From assembly GCF_004346225.1 (NCBI RefSeq), contig NZ_SMAJ01000015.1, forward strand, positions 1 to 64,000: 64,000 bases of DNA, written 5' to 3'. Under the pieces are notes generated by a model that saw only the letters and a program-made list of their open reading frames with translations, was not told the origin of the DNA and searched no databases. Below, piece by piece: positions 8,821 through 18,904 of the stretch. Positions within the stretch are counted from its first letter, which is position 1. Each line of letters opens with the position of its first letter. This DNA comes from Paralcaligenes ureilyticus (GTDB taxonomy: Bacteria > Pseudomonadota > Gammaproteobacteria > Burkholderiales > Burkholderiaceae_B). The position numbers were made by a program, and so were the translations under genes.

Positions 8821-9582
8821 TTATTTACCCGTTAACCACGCCACAGTAACCATCCGTCCCGAATCGGGCCTGCGCCGATAGGAGAAAAAACGCTCCGGCT
8901 CGCCGTAGGTGCAGCAGCCGCTCAGCTCGACTCGAGCCACCCCCGCCGCCTGCAAGCGATGCCGGGCGAGGCCGGGCAAATCGGCCAGCCATTTCTTATC
9001 CGCGGCCCTGGGCGCAAAAAAGACGCCGGTACGGGAATCACGGCCCACAAATGCCTCATACACGTCGGCGCCGACCTCAAAATGCGGCTGACTGATGCCC
9101 GGCCCGACCCAGGCTTGCCATTGTGCATCGCCGTCCACCTTGGCCTGCAGTCGGCTCAAGGTTTGCTCGAGCACGCCCTCGGCCAGGCCGCGCCATCCGG
9201 CATGCGCGACCCCCACCGTACGCCCCTGGACATCGGCGATCACCACCGGCAAACAATCCGCCGTCATGATCGCCAGAACCCGGCCCGGCGCCGAAGTAAC
9301 CGACGCATCGGCCGCAAGCGTCTCGCCCTCCCGATCGGCATCGGCAACCTGAACACCGTGAACCTGATTCAGCCAGAAGGGCTCGGCGGGCACCTCGGCA
9401 CGCAGACGGCGCCGATTTTCCAGCACATGGGCGCTATCGTCCTGCGTGCGGCGGCCCAAATTCATGCTGGCGTACGGCCCGGTACTGACCCCGCCGGCAC
9501 GCACGGTGCAAAAATAGCGCACACCGCGCCAGGCAGACCCCGTCACACTGGGCAATGCAGGGCTTTCTGTCATGTTTGCCAT
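8821..9582 (-). CDS. pgeF: Peptidoglycan editing factor PgeF (YfiH/laccase-domain protein)
   Basis: The 253-residue protein is a member of the Cu-oxidase_4/YfiH family, now known in E. coli to remove mis-incorporated L-Ser from UDP-MurNAc peptides. Conserved family segments are QVHGVQV, MTADCLPVV, VAHAGWRGLAEGVL and the C-terminal EPERFFSYRR. They carry the His/Cys/His metal site. Its start overlaps the end of rluD by 13 nt, the usual rluD-pgeF order in proteobacteria, so the two are cotranscribed. Confidence 0.93.
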   Translation of the reverse strand: MANMTESPALPSVTGSAWRGVRYFCTVRAGGVSTGPYASMNLGRRTQDDSAHVLENRRRLRAEVPAEPFWLNQVHGVQVADADREGETLAADASVTSAPGRVLAIMTADCLPVVIADVQGRTVGVAHAGWRGLAEGVLEQTLSRLQAKVDGDAQWQAWVGPGISQPHFEVGADVYEAFVGRDSRTGVFFAPRAADKKWLADLPGLARHRLQAAGVARVELSGCCTYGEPERFFSYRRRPDSGRMVTVAWLTGK

Positions 9583-10532
9583 GTAATATTTTCCAGAACT
9601 CGAAGAAAATCATCGGCCAGCGGCGCCTCGAACGACACGCGCTCTTCAGTGGCAAAGTCATTGAAGCTCAAGGCCTGCGCATGCAGCAATTGCCGCGTGG
9701 CGCCGGCGATCAGCTTGCCGCCGTACAAAACATCACCCACCAGCGCATGATGCAGGCTCATCATGTGTACGCGAATCTGATGAGTACGCCCGGTTTCCAG
9801 CCGGCAAACCACCTCGGTCACAACCTGACCGGCCTCGGTCTGGCCGATCCGCCTGGGCTCGAAATGCGTAATCGCCTGTTTGGGCGCTATGGGGCGCTCG
9901 ACCGCCATGCGCACCGGCACCCGGGGGTCGCGCCCTATGGCCAGCGTTACCGTTGCAGCCTTGACCACATTGCCATGCACCAGCGCCACATACTCGCGCT
10001 TGACCGTGCGCTCCTGCATCTGCCGGATCAAATGCGTCTGGGCCTTCTCGTGACGAGCCACCACCAGCAGGCCCGAGGTGTCTTTGTCCAGCCGGTGCAC
10101 AATGCCCGCTCGCGCCACCAGCTTCAACTCCGGAAAACGATAGAGCAAACCGTTGAGCAAGGTGCCATGCCAGTTACCCGCGCCGGGATGCGTCACCAGG
10201 CCCGCCGGCTTGTTGACCACAAGCCAGTCGGGGCTTTGGGCCACGACCTGGAAATCGACGGGTTCAGGCGAGAACGCCAGCGATTCCGGAGGCAACTGCT
10301 CCCAAACGCGCAGTTTGTCACCCGGGCCGACGCTCTGCTTGACGCGCCCGGGATGGCCATTGACCAGCACATGGCCTTCCTCGATCCATACCTGCAAACG
10401 GCTGCGCGAATGCTCCGGGATCAGCATAGCCAGCACCTTGTCGAGCCGCTCGGGGCTGGCCTTCAGGGGTAGATCGAACTCGATGGGATCACCGGCGATG
10501 GAACTTTCTTTAGCGATATCTGTGTCAGGCAT
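9570..10532 (-). CDS. rluD: 23S rRNA pseudouridine synthase RluD
   Basis: The 320-residue protein has an N-terminal S4 RNA-binding domain (about residues 20-80, including RLDKVLAMLIPEHSRSRLQ). The catalytic domain carries HRLDKDTSGLLVVA, with the nucleophilic Asp. RluD modifies uridines in helix 69 of 23S rRNA (1911, 1915, 1917 in E. coli numbering). It is divergent from bamD across a gap of only 50 bp, a layout commonly seen in betaproteobacteria, which supports the assignment. Confidence 0.93.
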   Translation of the reverse strand: MPDTDIAKESSIAGDPIEFDLPLKASPERLDKVLAMLIPEHSRSRLQVWIEEGHVLVNGHPGRVKQSVGPGDKLRVWEQLPPESLAFSPEPVDFQVVAQSPDWLVVNKPAGLVTHPGAGNWHGTLLNGLLYRFPELKLVARAGIVHRLDKDTSGLLVVARHEKAQTHLIRQMQERTVKREYVALVHGNVVKAATVTLAIGRDPRVPVRMAVERPIAPKQAITHFEPRRIGQTEAGQVVTEVVCRLETGRTHQIRVHMMSLHHALVGDVLYGGKLIAGATRQLLHAQALSFNDFATEERVSFEAPLADDFLRVLENITWQT

Positions 10533-10544
10533 GGCGACAAATCA

Positions 10545-10550
10545 TATAAT
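10545..10550 (+). promoter_or_regulatory. Putative -10 element of bamD
   Basis: An exact TATAAT lies in the short rluD-bamD gap. It would start the transcript near 10557, about 26 nt before the GTG start. No good -35 hexamer is visible 16-18 bp upstream, so this is tentative. Confidence 0.35.
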
Positions 10551-10582
10551 CAGCCTGCAATGCTAACACCAAGGACATTTTT

Positions 10583-11428
10583 GTGACTCGTCTAGACCAC
10601 GATTTATTCCGCTTTTTCAGCCCGAAACGCATGACACGCGGGACTCTTGTGCTTATTGCGGTGGCGCTTATCGCAGGCTGCAGCGCGTTCAAACCAGAGG
10701 TCGATAAAACGGCAGGCTGGAGTGCGGACCGCCTGTACAAGGATGCCCATTCGGAAATGAGCGATTCGAACTGGAAAGATGCCCGCACCCGGCTCGAGGC
10801 CGTCGAGTCTCGCTACCCGTTCGGGATTTACGCCCAGCAAGCCCTGGTCGACCTTGCCTACGTTAATTGGAAAGACGACGACCCTGAACAGGCATTGGCG
10901 GCCATCAGCCGCTTTCAGCAACAGTATCCGAACCACCCGGGTACGGATTACATGCTGTATCTGAAAGGGCTGGTCACGTTCACCCCGCCCAGTGCTGCAT
11001 TCAGCAATATCACGCGCCAGGACCCGAGCGAGCGGGATCCCAAAGGCCTGCGCCAATCGTACGAATCGTTCAATGATCTGATCAAGCGCTACCCTAAAAG
11101 CCGCTACACCGAAGACGCCAAAAAACGCGTCACATGGCTGGTCAGCACCATCGCCGAAAACGAAACCCACGTCGCTCAGTATTACTACGAACGCGGCGCC
11201 TATGTTGCAGCAATCAATCGTGCACAAAAAGTCATCACCGACTTCCAGGGCGTAGCCATTGCCGAAAAAGCGCTCTACATCATGGTTTTAAGCTATGACA
11301 AGCTAGGCATGACGCAAGCGCGCGACGACGTCAAACGCGTGCTGGACAAAAATTTCCCCAACAGCAAATACTACAAGCAGGGTTTGGACAAACCGGTCAA
11401 TAACTGGAACCCGATCAACTGGCTCTGA
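10583..11428 (+). CDS. bamD: Outer membrane protein assembly factor BamD (ComL lipoprotein)
   Basis: The 281-residue lipoprotein belongs to the BAM complex, which inserts beta-barrel proteins into the outer membrane. A hydrophobic signal segment ends in a lipobox LIAGC (Cys33). TPR-like helices follow, for example YPFGIYAQQALVDLAYVNWK and YPNHPGTDYMLYLKGL. The GTG at 10583 is preferred because AAGGA lies about 8 nt upstream; the ATG at 10631 has a poorer site but would give a more usual signal-peptide length. The gene ends just before a REP inverted pair. Confidence 0.94.
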   Translation: MTRLDHDLFRFFSPKRMTRGTLVLIAVALIAGCSAFKPEVDKTAGWSADRLYKDAHSEMSDSNWKDARTRLEAVESRYPFGIYAQQALVDLAYVNWKDDDPEQALAAISRFQQQYPNHPGTDYMLYLKGLVTFTPPSAAFSNITRQDPSERDPKGLRQSYESFNDLIKRYPKSRYTEDAKKRVTWLVSTIAENETHVAQYYYERGAYVAAINRAQKVITDFQGVAIAEKALYIMVLSYDKLGMTQARDDVKRVLDKNFPNSKYYKQGLDKPVNNWNPINWL

Positions 11429-11456
11429 CGCGAGCGGGGGTGCCTTGAGGGGGAAT

Positions 11457-11525
11457 GGCAGCCACAAGGGCTGCCGCTACATAATTCACGGATACATTTT
11501 TGTAGCGGCACCCCTTGTGGGTGCC
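11457..11525. repeat. Inverted pair of REP palindromes (REPIN-like) between convergent genes
   Basis: A minus copy (11457-11480, stem GGCAGCC/GGCTGCC) and a plus copy (11502-11525, stem GGCACCC/GGGTGCC) face each other across 21 bp. They sit between the ends of bamD and the dinG-type gene. The two have different stems but the same foot and loop. The pair probably serves as the transcript end for both genes, as no U-tract terminator is visible. Confidence 0.9.
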
Positions 11526-11550
11526 ATTCACACCCCGGCAACACCCACAT

Positions 11551-13617
11551 TTACAAAATGGCCGCGCCCGTTGCCGGTGCAGGATCGGCATCCGGAGCAG
11601 CATTTGCGCAAGATTGCCCACCCTGCTTCTTTTCATAAAAGGCCAATACCTCGGCCTGCTCGCGCGTACGTGAAAAGGGCGGCAAGCCGCGCCAGAGCAA
11701 CTTGCCATACGGCTTTTCCACCAGGCGCGTATCGCCTACCATCAAGACCCCCCAGTCCTGCTCCGAGCGGATCAGGCGCCCTGCTCCCTGCTTTAATGCA
11801 ATGGCCGCTTCAGGCACCTGATATTCCATAAACGGGTTACCGCCCTGTTCGCGGCAGCGCGCCAGGCGTGCTTCGAGCACAGGATCGTCGGGCGGGGCGA
11901 ACGGCAGCTTGTCAATCGCCACCAGCGTCAGGGCATCGCCCGGCACGTCTATCCCTTCCCAGAAGCTGGCGCTACCGACCAGCACTGCATTTTTCCCGGC
12001 ACGAAAACGCTCCAGCAAAAGCCGGCGCGAGGTCTCGCCCTGGCGCAACAACAGCCTGTCTATGCCACTGTCCTCGAACTGGTCCTGCAAGAGATCGGCA
12101 ATGCGATCCACCGAACGCAGGGTGGTGCACAAAACCAGTACCCCGCCGGTTGAAGCCTTGATCAAAGGCAATAATGCATCAACAAATTTTTCGGTAAATG
12201 CCGGATGGCTGGGCAAAGGCAGGGCCTTTGGAACGTACAGAACACCCTGCCGGGCGTAATCAAAGGGCGACTCCCAGCTCAAAGTGCGAGCGTCCTGCAA
12301 CCCGAGCTGCTGCACGAAATGCGTAAAATCGCCATTCACCGACAACGTTGCCGAGGTCAGTATCCAGGCCTGGTCCTCCTTGCGGCAACGCGAAAAAATC
12401 CGTGCCACCGACAGCGGCGCCTGATGCAGACGCATATGATGCAGGCTCTGCTCCACCCAGCGCACCGCGCCGCCCTCATCACCTTCTCCGCTATCCGGGT
12501 CGGGATGCAATGCGTTATGGCCCTGCCGATCGGGCTGGCTCCAGTGATACAGCCGCGCGCGAATAGCCAGGCACGAATTGGCGGCCGCCTCCAGATCGGG
12601 ATGCTTCTCGGTCACGACATTCAACAGTTTCGAGCACTGATCCAGCACCTGCAGCAACTCGTCTAAAGCGCGGTCGAACGCCTCGGGCTCGGGAATGGCG
12701 TCGAAAGTGGCCTTGCGCCCCGGCAATTTATCAATGGGGCCGGCCGCCAGGCGCAGCTCGCGCGCCGCGCTCTCGAGTTTCTTGCCGATTTCGCTCCAGT
12801 TGGTGGACTCGCGTGCATAAGCCAGGCCCGCCGCCTCGATGGCGCGTGCCAAGTCCAGTAGTTGATGCGAGGACACGCTGGAACCCAGGAAACGGGTGGC
12901 GACATCGGGCAATTGATGCGCCTCGTCAAAAACCACCGTATTCACGGCAGGCAGCAAATCGGTAATCCCTTCTTCACGCAAGGCCAGGTCGGCCATGAAC
13001 AAGGCGTGATTAACAACCACCAGATCGGCATCTTGCGCGTAACGCCTGGCCTTCATGACAAAACAATCGCGCACATGGGGGCAATCTTGCCCCAGACAGT
13101 TTTCACGCGTGGACGTCACGCGATTCCAGATGTCGGCCTCTTCGGGCACCTGCGCCAGATCGGATTTATCGCCGGTCTTGGATTGCTGGGCAAACACCTG
13201 AATGTGGCGCAACTGAGCCATTTCGGCGCGGGACTTCAAGGCGCGTTCGTCGCCCGCCAGGCGCTCAAGATGATAGTGACAAACGTAGTTGCCGCGGCCT
13301 TTGAGCAGCGCAATGGTAATCGGCAGGGACAGCGCCTCGCGCAGCTTGGGTAAATCGCGGCGGAACAGCTGATCCTGCAAGGTTCGCGTGCCGGTGGACA
13401 CCAATACCTTGGCGCCGCTTAAAAAAGCGGGCGCCAGATAGGCCCAGGTCTTGCCCGTGCCCGTGCCCGCCTCGGCCACCAGCGTACCGTGGTTCTGTAT
13501 GGCGCTTTCGATGGCCTGGGCCAGCTCCAGCTGGGCCGGGCGCGGACGATAGTCGGGCACGACCGCCGCGAAGGGGCCATCCTGGGCAAAAATATCGGAA
13601 AGCTCTTGTAAAAACAT
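11551..13617 (-). CDS. ATP-dependent DNA helicase of the DinG/YoaA family
   Basis: The 688-residue XPD-like superfamily 2 helicase has Walker A AEAGTGTGKT (residues ~48-57) and a DEAH box in VFDEAHQLP. Four cysteines between them, including CLGQDCPHVRDC, are expected to bind a 4Fe-4S cluster. The C-terminal helicase half includes GSASFWEGIDVPGDAL and QGAGRLIRS. Members unwind 5'-3' and act on R-loops or damaged replication intermediates. The size is close to YoaA, so the gene could equally be named after it. It is divergent from tex, with 112 bp between. Confidence 0.9.
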   Translation of the reverse strand: MFLQELSDIFAQDGPFAAVVPDYRPRPAQLELAQAIESAIQNHGTLVAEAGTGTGKTWAYLAPAFLSGAKVLVSTGTRTLQDQLFRRDLPKLREALSLPITIALLKGRGNYVCHYHLERLAGDERALKSRAEMAQLRHIQVFAQQSKTGDKSDLAQVPEEADIWNRVTSTRENCLGQDCPHVRDCFVMKARRYAQDADLVVVNHALFMADLALREEGITDLLPAVNTVVFDEAHQLPDVATRFLGSSVSSHQLLDLARAIEAAGLAYARESTNWSEIGKKLESAARELRLAAGPIDKLPGRKATFDAIPEPEAFDRALDELLQVLDQCSKLLNVVTEKHPDLEAAANSCLAIRARLYHWSQPDRQGHNALHPDPDSGEGDEGGAVRWVEQSLHHMRLHQAPLSVARIFSRCRKEDQAWILTSATLSVNGDFTHFVQQLGLQDARTLSWESPFDYARQGVLYVPKALPLPSHPAFTEKFVDALLPLIKASTGGVLVLCTTLRSVDRIADLLQDQFEDSGIDRLLLRQGETSRRLLLERFRAGKNAVLVGSASFWEGIDVPGDALTLVAIDKLPFAPPDDPVLEARLARCREQGGNPFMEYQVPEAAIALKQGAGRLIRSEQDWGVLMVGDTRLVEKPYGKLLWRGLPPFSRTREQAEVLAFYEKKQGGQSCANAAPDADPAPATGAAIL

Positions 13618-13729
13618 CGAAAATTACAATTCTTAATGGATTCAAGCGTGATGATACGCGGGTATTACACGTGGCTACGTCGGTGTGTGGCAAAATGCCC
13701 CGCTTGATCGACGATTTATAGATAGCCTC

Positions 13730-16099
13730 ATGACTGATACTTCCATTTCCACAGCGGCGATCGCCTCCGGCCGCGATCCTCAACGAATCATCGCACTCCT
13801 GGCTCACGAACTCAATGTGCGGGTTTCGCAAGTGGCCGCCACCGTGGAGTTGCTCGATGGCGGCGCCACCGTGCCCTTCGTTGCCCGTTACCGCAAAGAG
13901 GCGACCGGCGGGTTGGACGACACGGTGCTGCGCACCCTCGAAGTACGGCTGCTTTACATCCGCGAACTTGAAGAACGCCGTTGCGCGGTGCTGGAATCGA
14001 TCGCGCAACAAGGCAAACTAACCGCCCCCCTGCAGCAGGCCATTACCGAGGCCGATACCAAACAGCGGCTGGAAGATTTATATGCGCCGTATAAACCGAA
14101 ACGCCGCACACGTGCTCAAATCGCCCGCGAAGCCGGCCTGGCCCCGCTGGCCCAGGCCATTGTCGAGGAAACGGCCTGCGACCCTGCCGCACTGGCCCAG
14201 AGCTATATAAATCCCGCTGCGGCGATCAACGATATCAAGGCCGCACTGGACGGGGCACGCGACATACTGGCCGAACAATATGCCGAAGACGCCGATCTGC
14301 TGGCCGACCTGCGCGCACATCTTTGGAACACCGGCCTGCTTTATTCCAAGGTCGCTACGGGCCGCGAAGGCGACGGCGCCAACTTTCGCGACTGGTTCGA
14401 TTTTAGCGAACCGCTGCGCAGCCTGCCCTCGCATCGCATCCTGGCCATGCTGCGCGGCCGCCAGCAAGGTGTGCTGGATTTGCGCCTGGGCCTCACCCCT
14501 GATCTCGAATCGCAAACCCCGCATCCCTGTGTGCTGCGGATTGCCCGATTCTTGAACATCGGCGCACAATTCGACGCCGACGCGTCGCCACGCTCGCGAT
14601 GGCTAGGCGAGGTCTGCCGCTGGAGCTGGCGCGTCAAGCTATTGACAACCTTCGAATCCGAACTGATCGGCCGCCTGCGCGAAAGCGCCGAACAAGAGGC
14701 CATACGCGTCTTTGCGGCCAATCTGAAAGACCTGCTGCTGGCCGCGCCGGCCGGCCCCAAGTCGGTCATGGGCCTGGATCCCGGCATACGCACAGGCTGC
14801 AAGGTTGCCCTGATCGACCCCACCGGCCGCGTGCTCGATACAGCCACCATCTACCCTTTCGAACCCCGCCGCGATCGCGAAGGTTCGATCAAGACCCTGG
14901 CGGCGCTGATCGCCAAACACAAGATAGAGTTGATCGCCATCGGCAACGGCACCGCATCGCGTGAAAGCGAAAAGCTGGTCGCCGACATGGTCGAAAAATT
15001 TCCCGCGCTATCACCCACAAGCGTGGTGGTGTCGGAGGCCGGCGCATCGGTCTACTCGGCCTCGGAGCTCGCCGCGCATGAATTCCCCGACCTGGATGTG
15101 ACCCTGCGCGGCGCGGTGTCCATTGCGCGCCGCCTGCAGGATCCCTTGGCCGAGCTGGTAAAAATTGAACCCAAGGCCATCGGCGTCGGGCAATACCAGC
15201 ACGATGTCAACCAGCGCGAACTCGCACGCTCGCTCGATGCCGTCATCGAAGACTGCGTGAATGCCGTAGGGGTCGACGTCAATACCGCCTCGGCCCCTCT
15301 GCTGGCGCGCGTTTCGGGGCTCAACGCGACACTGGCGAAAAACATCGTCAGTTGGCGCGACGAAAATGGCGCCTTTGCCAATCGCAAAATGCTGCTCAAG
15401 GTAGCGCGATTTGGCGACAAATCTTTCGAACAAGCAGCAGGTTTCTTGCGCATCCGCAATGGCGAAAACCCTCTGGATGCTTCATCCGTACATCCCGAAG
15501 CCTATCCCCTCGTGGAACGCATCCTGAAAAAACTCAATACCGAAGCGCCCCAGATCATGGGCCGCCAGGGTGCTTTGAAAGGGGTGTCGCCCTCGGAATT
15601 CATCGACGAACGCTTTGGCTTGCCTACCATCAAGGACATCTTCACGGAGCTTGAAAAACCGGGCCGCGATCCGCGTCCGGAATTCAAGACGGCGCATTTC
15701 AAGGAAGGGGTCAACACCCTGAACGATCTGCACGTGGGAATGGTTCTGGAAGGAGTTGTGAGCAACGTTGCCAACTTCGGCGCCTTTGTGGATATTGGCG
15801 TACACCAGGATGGCCTGGTGCATATCTCGGCGCTGGCCGAAAAATTCGTCAAGGATCCCCGCGATGTGGTGCGGGTGGGCCAAACCGTGCAAGTCAAAGT
15901 GCAGGAAGTGGACATCGCGCGCAAGCGCATTGCCCTCACCATGCGGCTTAACGACGACGCGGGTCCCGCGCGGCGCGCAACCGAGCCACGCCAGGGGCCT
16001 GGCTCTGCCGGGGCACGGCGCGCAGCACCGAGCAGCCGTACGCCCGAACCAAGCGCTCAAGGCGCCATGGCCGCCGCTTTTGCAAAACTAAAGAAGTGA
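13730..16099 (+). CDS. tex: Transcription accessory protein Tex (S1 RNA-binding)
   Basis: The 789-residue protein has the Tex N-terminal helical domain and a YqgF/RNase H-like domain ([16 protein letters not shown], residues ~362-377). A helix-hairpin-helix region follows ([16 protein letters not shown]). A C-terminal S1 domain contains [20 protein letters not shown]. Tex binds nucleic acid and influences transcription; it was first described through toxin expression in Bordetella. The tail after S1 is low-complexity, rich in Arg, Pro and Ala. The ATG at 13730 starts the conserved region; an in-frame upstream extension to 13685 lacks support. Confidence 0.94.
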   Translation: MTDTSISTAAIASGRDPQRIIALLAHELNVRVSQVAATVELLDGGATVPFVARYRKEATGGLDDTVLRTLEVRLLYIRELEERRCAVLESIAQQGKLTAPLQQAITEADTKQRLEDLYAPYKPKRRTRAQIAREAGLAPLAQAIVEETACDPAALAQSYINPAAAINDIKAALDGARDILAEQYAEDADLLADLRAHLWNTGLLYSKVATGREGDGANFRDWFDFSEPLRSLPSHRILAMLRGRQQGVLDLRLGLTPDLESQTPHPCVLRIARFLNIGAQFDADASPRSRWLGEVCRWSWRVKLLTTFESELIGRLRESAEQEAIRVFAANLKDLLLAAPAGPKSVMGLDPGIRTGCKVALIDPTGRVLDTATIYPFEPRRDREGSIKTLAALIAKHKIELIAIGNGTASRESEKLVADMVEKFPALSPTSVVVSEAGASVYSASELAAHEFPDLDVTLRGAVSIARRLQDPLAELVKIEPKAIGVGQYQHDVNQRELARSLDAVIEDCVNAVGVDVNTASAPLLARVSGLNATLAKNIVSWRDENGAFANRKMLLKVARFGDKSFEQAAGFLRIRNGENPLDASSVHPEAYPLVERILKKLNTEAPQIMGRQGALKGVSPSEFIDERFGLPTIKDIFTELEKPGRDPRPEFKTAHFKEGVNTLNDLHVGMVLEGVVSNVANFGAFVDIGVHQDGLVHISALAEKFVKDPRDVVRVGQTVQVKVQEVDIARKRIALTMRLNDDAGPARRATEPRQGPGSAGARRAAPSSRTPEPSAQGAMAAAFAKLKK

Positions 16100-16120
16100 C
16101 AAAGCCCACCGATACGACGA

Positions 16121-17623
16121 TCAGGAACTTCCCAAACTGAACCAGGTCGTCTTCAAATCGCTGTATTTATCCAGTGCGTGCAGGGATTTATCGCGCCCAA
16201 AGCCCGATTGCTTCACCCCACCAAATGGGACGGTAATATCGCCATCGAAATAGCAATTGACCCAAACCAGGCCCGCCCGAAGTTGCCGCGACATACGGTG
16301 CGCACGGCCTAGATTGGCAGTCCACACGCCAGACCCCAGGCCGTATGGAGAATCGTTGGCCAAGGCGATGGCCTGGGCCTCGGTATTGAATTTTTGCGCG
16401 GCAAGAACCGGCCCGAAAATTTCTTCGCTGACAATGGACAGGTTTTGGCGATCGCAATCGAAGATGGTCGGCTCAATGAAATACCCTCCGGTATCGAAGT
16501 GCACTTGCTGGCCGCCCAAACGTAATTGCGCCCCTTGACGAATACCGTCCTCAATATAGGACAGCACCTTGCGCATTTGCCGTTCATCGACCATGGCGCC
16601 CATGTTCGATTTGGGGTCCAAAGGGTTTCCGGGATGCATCCTGCGCGCGCATGCCGTCACTTTATTCATGAAAACGTCGTAGATGCTCTCCTGCACATAC
16701 AGACGCGACCCTGCAATGCACACCTCGCCCTGGTTGGAAAAAATGCCAATCGCAACGGCCTGCGCTGCCTTGTCCAGGTCAGGACAATCCTCGAACACAA
16801 TATGCGGCGATTTTCCGCCACATTCGAGCCAGATTCGTTTCAGGTTCGACTGGCCCGAATATTCCATAAAGCGCTTGCCTGTGGCCGTTGATCCAGTAAA
16901 CGAGATGCAATCCACATCAGCATGCAATCCCAGGGCCTTGCCGGCCACGGCACCCATCCCGGGCACCACATTGAACACGCCATCGGGTATGTCGGCCTGT
17001 GCCGCCAGCGCCGCCAGCCTAAGGGCGCTTAGCGATGATTGCTCAGCAGGCTTTAAAATGACGCTATTGCCTACGGCCAGCGCCGCAGCGGCCTTCCAGG
17101 CCCCTATCATGAGCGGATAATTCCACGGCACTACGGCTGCGACAACGCCCACCGGCTCACGTGTAATCGTAGCCAGCACATCGGCGCCGGTCGGCGCAAT
17201 CTCATCGTACTGTTTATCAATGGCTTCGGCGTACCAGGCAAAACAGTTGGCCGTCTCGGGCAAATCGTAAAGCAGCGCATCGCCTATGGGCTTGCCCATA
17301 TCAAGGGTTTCCAGCAGCGCCAGCTCTTCACGATGTTGCTCGATCAGCCCCGCTAAATTCAATAAACGCTTTTTGCGATCCCGGGGATGCATGCGCGACC
17401 AGAGCCCCGAGTCGAAAGAAGTTCGCGCAGCAGCGACAGCCAGATCAATGTCCTCTTGTTGACATGCCGCCACGTCCGCCAGCTTGACGCCCATGGCTGG
17501 ATTGATCGATTCGAAGGTCGCACCATTTTTGGCATCGACGAATTCGCCGTTGATAAATGCCTGTTGCCCGATATCAAGTGTGGCGGCCTTGTTTTGCCAA
17601 TACGTTAAATCATGCAGGTCCAT
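16121..17623 (-). CDS. NAD(P)-dependent aldehyde dehydrogenase, PuuC-like
   Basis: The 500-residue class I-type aldehyde dehydrogenase carries the catalytic Glu in WLECGGKSP and the catalytic Cys in QGEVCIAGSR. VVPWNYPL, GSTATGKRFM and the end motif PFGGVKQSGFGRD are also present. N-terminal FINGEFVDA and overall similarity suggest the gamma-glutamyl-gamma-aminobutyraldehyde (PuuC) or aminoaldehyde group. This fits the gabT and polyamine-type genes 20 kb away, but the substrate is inferred. It is the last gene of a six- to seven-gene minus-strand set and is convergent with tex, with 21 bp between them. Confidence 0.88.
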   Translation of the reverse strand: MDLHDLTYWQNKAATLDIGQQAFINGEFVDAKNGATFESINPAMGVKLADVAACQQEDIDLAVAAARTSFDSGLWSRMHPRDRKKRLLNLAGLIEQHREELALLETLDMGKPIGDALLYDLPETANCFAWYAEAIDKQYDEIAPTGADVLATITREPVGVVAAVVPWNYPLMIGAWKAAAALAVGNSVILKPAEQSSLSALRLAALAAQADIPDGVFNVVPGMGAVAGKALGLHADVDCISFTGSTATGKRFMEYSGQSNLKRIWLECGGKSPHIVFEDCPDLDKAAQAVAIGIFSNQGEVCIAGSRLYVQESIYDVFMNKVTACARRMHPGNPLDPKSNMGAMVDERQMRKVLSYIEDGIRQGAQLRLGGQQVHFDTGGYFIEPTIFDCDRQNLSIVSEEIFGPVLAAQKFNTEAQAIALANDSPYGLGSGVWTANLGRAHRMSRQLRAGLVWVNCYFDGDITVPFGGVKQSGFGRDKSLHALDKYSDLKTTWFSLGSS

Positions 17624-17653
17624 AGTCTTCTTTATAGATTTCGTTGAGGCAAG

Positions 17654-18889
17654 TTAGCAAGAGCGCGCCAGCATAACGGCCAGCAATACGTTGCAGCCGG
17701 CTTCCAGATGTTCGGGTTTGGCATCCTCTATTTCGTTGTGGCTGATCCCGTCCTTGCACGGAACGAATATCATCGCCGTCGGCGCTATCGAAGCGATATA
17801 CACGGCATCGTGGCCAGCGCCGGTCGGAATATCCCGATGCGGCAGTTTCGCCTGTTCGGCCGCAGCGCGGACCATGCCAACCAGCGAGGCATCGAACGGC
17901 GTGGGCGGAAAATACTGAACATCCTTGAGGTCCACTCGTACGCCGTGCTGACCCTGCACTTGAGCGCAGGCCTGCCGCAAAGACGCATCCATCTCGGACA
18001 AGGAAGCGGCATCCTGATGCCGCAAATCGACCGTAAAACTGACCCGTCCGGGAATCACATTGCGTGAGCCCGGATGCACCTGCACCACGCCCACCGTGCC
18101 GCGGCCGTCGGGCTGATGGTCATTGGCGATATTGATCACGGCCTGCATCAAATGGGTGGCTGCAAACAGAGCATCCCGGCGCAGCGGCATGGGGGTTGGC
18201 CCCGCGTGCATCTCCATCCCATCGACCGTTACGTCATACCAGCGCAAACCCAGCGAGCCGGTCACCACGCCAATCACTTTGTCTTCGTTTTCAAGAATGG
18301 GGCCCTGTTCAATATGCGCTTCGAAGTAGGCCCCGATCGGCCGGCCGCCCACGGGCGCCGCGCCGGCGTAACCAATGGCCTGCAGCTCATCACGCACTCG
18401 TTTGCCGTCGGCATCGCATGCGTCGAGCGCGGTGTCCAGTGAAAACTTGCCGGCAAACACGCCCGAACCCATCATGACCGGCACAAACCGGGTGCCCTCT
18501 TCATTGGTCCAGACTGCCAGTTCCAGAGGAGCCTCGGTCGTCACGCCATGATCCTGCAAGGTGCGCATGACCTCCAGGCCCGCCAACACGCCAAAGCAGC
18601 CATCGAACTTCCCGCCGGTGGGTTGCGTGTCAAGATGGCTGCCCGTCATGACCGGTGCAAGCGCATTGTTGCGCCCCGCGCGCCGGCCAAAAATATTGCC
18701 CACTTGATCAACCGTAATCGTCAGACCCGCCTGCTTCATCCAGCCCACGACCAGATCGCGCCCCTGGCCATCAAGCGGCGACAAGGCCAGGCGGCAATTA
18801 CCGCCTTTTTTCGTCGCGCCGATTCGCGCCAGGTCCATTAAGGAATCCCACAGACGCTGGCCATTGATAGACAAAGAATTATTTTCCAT
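17654..18889 (-). CDS. M20-type Zn-dependent amidohydrolase (N-carbamoyl-L-amino acid hydrolase / allantoate amidohydrolase family)
   Basis: The 411-residue protein matches the HyuC/AmaB/AllC family. It has GSHLDTQPTGGKFDGCFGV and WTNEEGTRFVP with metal ligands, FEAHIEQGP, and a late His/Asp-rich GAGHDAVYIA segment. The family hydrolyses N-carbamoyl amino acids, ureido compounds or allantoate, releasing ammonia. No hydantoinase, racemase or allantoinase gene is adjacent, so the true substrate is open. The ATG at 18889 lies behind a GGGGGTGG stretch; a GTG six bases upstream is also in frame. It begins 15 nt after the TPP enzyme gene ends and is surely cotranscribed with it. Confidence 0.87.
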   Translation of the reverse strand: MENNSLSINGQRLWDSLMDLARIGATKKGGNCRLALSPLDGQGRDLVVGWMKQAGLTITVDQVGNIFGRRAGRNNALAPVMTGSHLDTQPTGGKFDGCFGVLAGLEVMRTLQDHGVTTEAPLELAVWTNEEGTRFVPVMMGSGVFAGKFSLDTALDACDADGKRVRDELQAIGYAGAAPVGGRPIGAYFEAHIEQGPILENEDKVIGVVTGSLGLRWYDVTVDGMEMHAGPTPMPLRRDALFAATHLMQAVINIANDHQPDGRGTVGVVQVHPGSRNVIPGRVSFTVDLRHQDAASLSEMDASLRQACAQVQGQHGVRVDLKDVQYFPPTPFDASLVGMVRAAAEQAKLPHRDIPTGAGHDAVYIASIAPTAMIFVPCKDGISHNEIEDAKPEHLEAGCNVLLAVMLARSC

Positions 18890-18904
18890 TACCACCCCCA
18901 GACA